Part shown: piece by piece, positions 60,012 through 64,000 of the stretch | Layout of the letters: the number at the start of each line of letters is the position of its first letter | How positions within the stretch are numbered: position 1 is the stretch's first letter | Source: Isoptericola peretonis | GTDB taxonomy: Bacteria > Actinomycetota > Actinomycetes > Actinomycetales > Cellulomonadaceae | Direction: 5' to 3' | DNA length: 64,000 bases | Assembly (NCBI GenBank): GCA_023241745.1 | Contig: JALQCY010000001.1 | Coordinates: 644,054-708,053 of the forward strand | Program-made: the position numbers and the translations under genes | Notes under the pieces: model-generated | Database searches by the model: none | What the model was told of the DNA's origin: nothing | The model's input: the letters and a program-made list of their open reading frames with translations, nothing else

Positions 60012-60778
60012 GCCGCACCCCCCGCCGTCGTCGCCGTCGTCGCCGCGTCGGCCGTGTCCTGCGCCGGGTGCTGTGCCGGGCGCACCGTGCGCTGCTCGAT
60101 GTCCTTCACCCGCTCGCGCGCCAGCACCAGCCGGTGCGTGTAGATGCCCGGCGTCACGACGACGTCCGGGTCGATGGGCTCGTCGGTGATCTCCTCCGCC
60201 TCGACGACGGACACGCGCCCCGCCGTCGCGATCACGGGGTTGAAGTTGCGCGCCGTGAACCGGTAGACGAGGTTGCCGAACCGGTCCGCGCGCCGGGCGT
60301 GCACCAGCGACAGGTCGGCCACGACGGCCCGCTCCAGCACGTACCGGCGGCCGTCGATCTCGTCCACCGGCTTGCCTTCCGCCACCGGCGTGCCCACGCC
60401 CGTCGCGGTGTAGAACGCGGGGATGCCCGCGCCGCCGGCGCGCAGCCGCTCGGCGAGCGTGCCCTGCGGCACGAACTCGACCTCGAGCACCCCGTCGAGG
60501 TACTGCTGCGCGAACAGCTTGTTCTCCCCCACGTACGAGGCGAGCACCCGCCGCACCTGGTCGTTCTCCAGCAGGATGCCGAGGCCCTTGCCGTCCACGC
60601 CCATGTTGTTGGAGACGATCGTGAGGTCCTTGACCCCGGAGTCGCGCACCGCCTCGATGAGGTCGTTCGGGTTGCCGCTCAGGCCGAACCCGCCGACGGC
60701 GATCGTCATCCCGTCGTGCAGCAGGCCGTCCAGCGCGGCCACGGCGCTGGGCTGCAGCCGGTCCGTGGTCCTCGTCAT
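60008..60778 (-). CDS. scoA: 3-Oxoacid CoA-transferase subunit A
   Basis: A 256-residue CoA-transferase alpha subunit, with [59 protein letters not shown] and [24 protein letters not shown]. It pairs with subunit B encoded downstream. A low-complexity Ala/Thr tail ends it. ATG 60778 overlaps the stop of the CitE-like gene as ATGA. The enzyme would activate acetoacetate produced by the lyase step. Confidence 0.93.
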   Translation of the reverse strand: MTRTTDRLQPSAVAALDGLLHDGMTIAVGGFGLSGNPNDLIEAVRDSGVKDLTIVSNNMGVDGKGLGILLENDQVRRVLASYVGENKLFAQQYLDGVLEVEFVPQGTLAERLRAGGAGIPAFYTATGVGTPVAEGKPVDEIDGRRYVLERAVVADLSLVHARRADRFGNLVYRFTARNFNPVIATAGRVSVVEAEEITDEPIDPDVVVTPGIYTHRLVLARERVKDIEQRTVRPAQHPAQDTADAATTATTAGGAA

Positions 60779-61737
60779 CGTCGTCCCCCGTTCTCCTCGA
60801 CCGTACGTCCGCCGGCGGGTCCGCCGGGAGCCCCTTCGTCGTCCTCGGCGCCCTGACCACCCTGCCCCGACTCCTCCGCCCGGCGCAGCACCGCCTCGGC
60901 GTGCCGCAGCAGCGGCGCGTCGACCATCTGCCCGCCCACGGTGAGCACCCCGGAGTCGGCCGAGGCACCCGGGGGAAGGGCGGCGAGCGCCTCCGCCCGC
61001 CCGGTCGCGGCGGCGAGCACCTCGCGGGCCCGCTCCACCTCCGCCTCCGACGGCGAGAAGGCCGCGCGCACCACGGCCACGTGGCTCGGGTGCACGCACA
61101 GCGACCCGACGAACCCGCTCGCCGCCGCGTCCTGCGCCTCGGCCCGCAGCCCGGCGAGGTCGTCGAGCTCCAGATGGACGGCGTCGATCGCCGCCTTGCC
61201 CGCCGCGCCGGCGGCCAGCAGGACGGCGGACCGGGCGTGCCGCGCGACGTCGCGGTACCCGCCGTCCGGCCGGCGGCTGGACGTGCCGTGCAGCGAGGCG
61301 ACCAGGTCCTCGGCCCCCCAGGCGAGCGCGACGACGTCCGGCCGGGCGGCCAGCGCGGGAGCGGCGAGCACGCCCGCCGCCGTCTCGCACAGGGCGACCA
61401 CGGCGTACGGCCCGCCGTCCGGCGCGAGCAGCGGGCCCACGAACCGGCCGTCCGCCTTGGGCAGCATCACCGTGCGGTACGGCGTGCGCGCGAGGGCGGC
61501 GAGGTCGGCGTCGTGGTCAGGGGTGCCGACCGCGTTGACGCGCACGATCACGCGCGCGGGGTCGAGGGCCGTGTCGGCCAGCGCCTGGCGGGCCGCCTCC
61601 TTGCGCCCGGGCGCGACCGCGTCCTCCAGGTCGAGGATCGCGGCGTCGGCGCGGTCCAGGGCCTTGGCGAACCGGTCCGGCCGGTCGGCGGGGCAGAACA
61701 GCAGCGCCGGCCCGAGCGCGAACGGTGCCGGGTTCAC
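60775..61737 (-). CDS. CitE-like CoA ester lyase (HMG-CoA lyase candidate)
   Basis: A 320-residue HpcH/HpaI-fold lyase of the CitE-like family: [63 protein letters not shown] and [14 protein letters not shown]. Family members cleave citramalyl-, malyl- or HMG-CoA. Next to the acyl-CoA dehydrogenase, MaoC and CoA-transferase genes it matches the mycobacterial Rv2498c type, reported as an HMG-CoA lyase in leucine catabolism. GTG 61737 overlaps the MaoC stop. Confidence 0.88.
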   Translation of the reverse strand: MNPAPFALGPALLFCPADRPDRFAKALDRADAAILDLEDAVAPGRKEAARQALADTALDPARVIVRVNAVGTPDHDADLAALARTPYRTVMLPKADGRFVGPLLAPDGGPYAVVALCETAAGVLAAPALAARPDVVALAWGAEDLVASLHGTSSRRPDGGYRDVARHARSAVLLAAGAAGKAAIDAVHLELDDLAGLRAEAQDAAASGFVGSLCVHPSHVAVVRAAFSPSEAEVERAREVLAAATGRAEALAALPPGASADSGVLTVGGQMVDAPLLRHAEAVLRRAEESGQGGQGAEDDEGAPGGPAGGRTVEENGGRR

Positions 61738-62252
61738 AGCAACCCCCCGCCGTGCTCGCTCTCCCGCTTGTGCTCGTGCTCCTCGTGCCCCTCGCGCGTC
61801 CAGACGAGCACCGTGCGCAGGGCCCGCGCCACGACGTCGCCGTCCTGGTTGCGCCCCACGTGCTCGAGGGTCACGACGCCGGTGCCCGGGCGCGAGCGCG
61901 AGAGGCGCCGGTCGGTCACCGTCGTCTCGCCGTAGAGGGTGTCGCCGTGGAACATCGGGTGCGGGAACGTCACCTCCGTGAAGCCGAGGTTCGCCACGAT
62001 CGTCCCCCGGGTCAGGTGCGCCACCGACAGCCCCACGAGCGTGGCCAGCGTGAGCATCGAGTTCACCAGCGGCCGGCCGAACGGCTGCGTCGCCGCCCAC
62101 GCCGCGTCCAGGTGCAGCCCCTGGGGGTTCATCGTGACGGTCGTGAACAGCACGTCGTCCGCCTCCGTCATCGTGCGCCCCGGCCGGTGCACGTAGCGCA
62201 CCTCCGGCTCGAGCTCGTCGTAGTACAGCCCACGCTGGACCTCGTCACGCAT
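61734..62252 (-). CDS. MaoC family dehydratase
   Basis: A 172-residue hot-dog hydratase with the pattern [43 protein letters not shown] and [18 protein letters not shown]. It would hydrate an enoyl-CoA intermediate of the pathway. The C-terminal His/Glu-rich tail ([15 protein letters not shown]) is odd and may be disordered. It corresponds in position to Rv2499c of the mycobacterial leucine cluster. Stop and next start overlap as GTGA. Confidence 0.9.
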   Translation of the reverse strand: MRDEVQRGLYYDELEPEVRYVHRPGRTMTEADDVLFTTVTMNPQGLHLDAAWAATQPFGRPLVNSMLTLATLVGLSVAHLTRGTIVANLGFTEVTFPHPMFHGDTLYGETTVTDRRLSRSRPGTGVVTLEHVGRNQDGDVVARALRTVLVWTREGHEEHEHKRESEHGGGLL

Positions 62253-62276
62253 CTCGCGCGCTCCTTCCCGTGCCGG

Positions 62277-63475
62277 TCATGACGCCAGCCCCAGGTCGCG
62301 GGCGAGGATCATCAGCTGGACCTCGGTGGTGCCCTCGCCGACCTCGAGGATCTTCGAGTCCCGGTAGTGCCGCGCCACCGGGTTCTCGTTGAGGAAGCCG
62401 TAGCCGCCGAAGATCTGCGACGCGTCCCGCGCGTTCGCCATCGCCGCCTCCCCGCCCACGAGCTTCGCCACCGACGCCTCCGCCTTGAACGGCTTGCCGT
62501 GCACCTGCTTGAGCGCGGCGTCCAGCCAGCACAGCCGGGCGGAGTGCACGCGCGCCTGCATGCGGGCCAGCGTGAACGCGATGTGCTGATTGCTCCCGAT
62601 GGCGTGCCCGAAGACGCGGCGCTCCTTCGCGTAGCGCAGCGCCTCCTCCAGGCAGCCCTGCGCGGCGCCGGTCGCCAGCGCCGCGAAGGCGATGCGCCCC
62701 TCGTCCAGCGCCCGCAGAAAGTTCGCGTAGCCGCGTCCGCGCTCGCCGAGCAGGTTCGCCGCGGGGACGCGCACGCTGTCGAGGGTCAGCGGGTGCGTGT
62801 CCGAGGTGTGCCAGCCGACCTTGTCGTAGGCCGGCCCCACGACCAGGCCCGGCGTGCCCGAGGGCACCAGGAACGACGACAGCTCCGGCTGGTCCGACCC
62901 GTCCTCGCCGCGGCGCCGCCCCGTCACCGCGGTGACCGTGATGACGCTGGTGATGGGCGTGCCGGAGTTGGTGATGAACTGCTTGGAGCCGTCGATCACC
63001 CACTCGCCCGCGCCGTCGGGCCCCACGCCCTCCTCCAGGCGCGCCGTGGTGCGGGTGGCGCCCGCGTCCGACCCGGCGCCGGCCTCCGTGAGGCCGAACG
63101 CGGCGAGCGCACGGCCGGTCACGAGGTCCGGCAGCCAGCGCTGCTTCTGCTCCTCGGTGCCGTGCCGGAAGATCGGCATGATCCCCAGGCCGACGCCCGC
63201 CTCCAGCGTCACCGCGATCGACTGGTCCACGCGCGCGAGCGCCTCGACCGCGAGGCACAGCGACACGTAGTCCTTGCCCTGCCCGCCCACGTCCACCGGG
63301 AACGGCAGCCCGAACAGCCCGAGCTCGCCCATCTGCGCGATGATCTCCACCGGCAGGCGGCGCTCCGTGTCGTACCCGTAGGCGGCAGGTGCCACCACCT
63401 GGTCGGCGAACTCGCGGACCACCTGGCTGAGCTTCCGCTGCTCGTCGGTGAGCACGGTGGACTGGGACTCGCTGA

Positions 63476-63479
<4 letters not shown>
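62277..63479 (-). CDS. Acyl-CoA dehydrogenase (FadE19-like)
   Basis: A 400-residue acyl-CoA dehydrogenase with FAD- and substrate-binding regions AFGLTEAGAGSDAGATRTTA, WVIDGSKQFITNSG, AFTLARMQARVHSARLCWL and the C-terminal DASQIFGGYGFLNENPVARHYRDSKILEVGEGTTEVQ. The catalytic base is presumably the Glu in this last motif. In this cluster it probably acts on isovaleryl- or methylbutyryl-CoA. ATG 63479 overlaps the carboxylase stop as ATGA. Confidence 0.93.

Positions 63480-64000
<521 letters not shown>

Overview
The window is strongly GC-rich DNA with G/C-biased third codon positions, many GTG starts, short intergenic gaps and ATGA/TGATG gene overlaps. Gene content points to an actinobacterium of the order Micrococcales, perhaps Promicromonosporaceae or Cellulomonadaceae: GTP-dependent PEP carboxykinase, a mycobacterial-type Sdh1, Rex, DisA, a RamB-like regulator, and a menaquinone/System II cytochrome c block. 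The family assignment is inference. I saw no rRNA, tRNA, CRISPR array or insertion sequence, and no stretch over 300 bases lacks a gene. The last 44 bases are a pure G run that truncates a carboxylase gene and is probably a contig-end artefact.

Layout. 1-10.3 kb: two DUF3048 lipoproteins, menaquinone synthesis (menE, menA) and a coupled System II cytochrome c maturation operon (phosphatase, TlpA-like, ccdA, resB, ccsB). 10.3-17.1 kb: a MarR/YceI divergent pair with a palindromic operator, rex plus glutaredoxin, a HAD phosphatase, ribosomal protein bS22, an AcuC-like deacetylase and a Trk/Ktr potassium system. 17.1-24.6 kb: a DUF4143 ATPase behind a 23-bp-periodic iteron array, a secreted phytase behind a PHO-box-like repeat, an ABC-2 exporter, TetR, proC and a DUF2087-barstar fusion. 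24.6-30.6 kb: radA-disA, two GNAT genes, mutY and argA.

30.6-36 kb is a glycerol module (SorC/DeoR-type regulator, glpD, glpF, glpK). 36-40 kb holds a YqeB-TetR-EamA operon, with the EamA gene frameshifted, divergent from an S33 aminopeptidase. 41-45.9 kb holds a RamB-like regulator divergent from pckG, then a type II tryptophanyl-tRNA synthetase preceded by a three-Trp leader peptide. 45.9-50.9 kb holds a large LuxR (LAL) regulator, two alpha/beta hydrolases and trmL. 51-55.6 kb is an Sdh1-type succinate dehydrogenase operon with a small coupled ORF. 56-58 kb holds small regulatory and enzyme genes. 58.1-64 kb is an overlapping operon that fits leucine/acyl-CoA catabolism: carboxylase biotin domain, acyl-CoA dehydrogenase, MaoC, CitE-like lyase, 3-oxoacid CoA-transferase and thiolase.

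The most unusual signals are non-coding. They are long near-perfect inverted repeats at gene ends (5315-5399, 11582-11687, 35921-36023, 21545-21602), the Trp attenuator of trpS, the iteron array before the DUF4143 ATPase, and a recurrent TANNNT box 6-8 nt upstream of start codons that implies widespread leaderless transcription.
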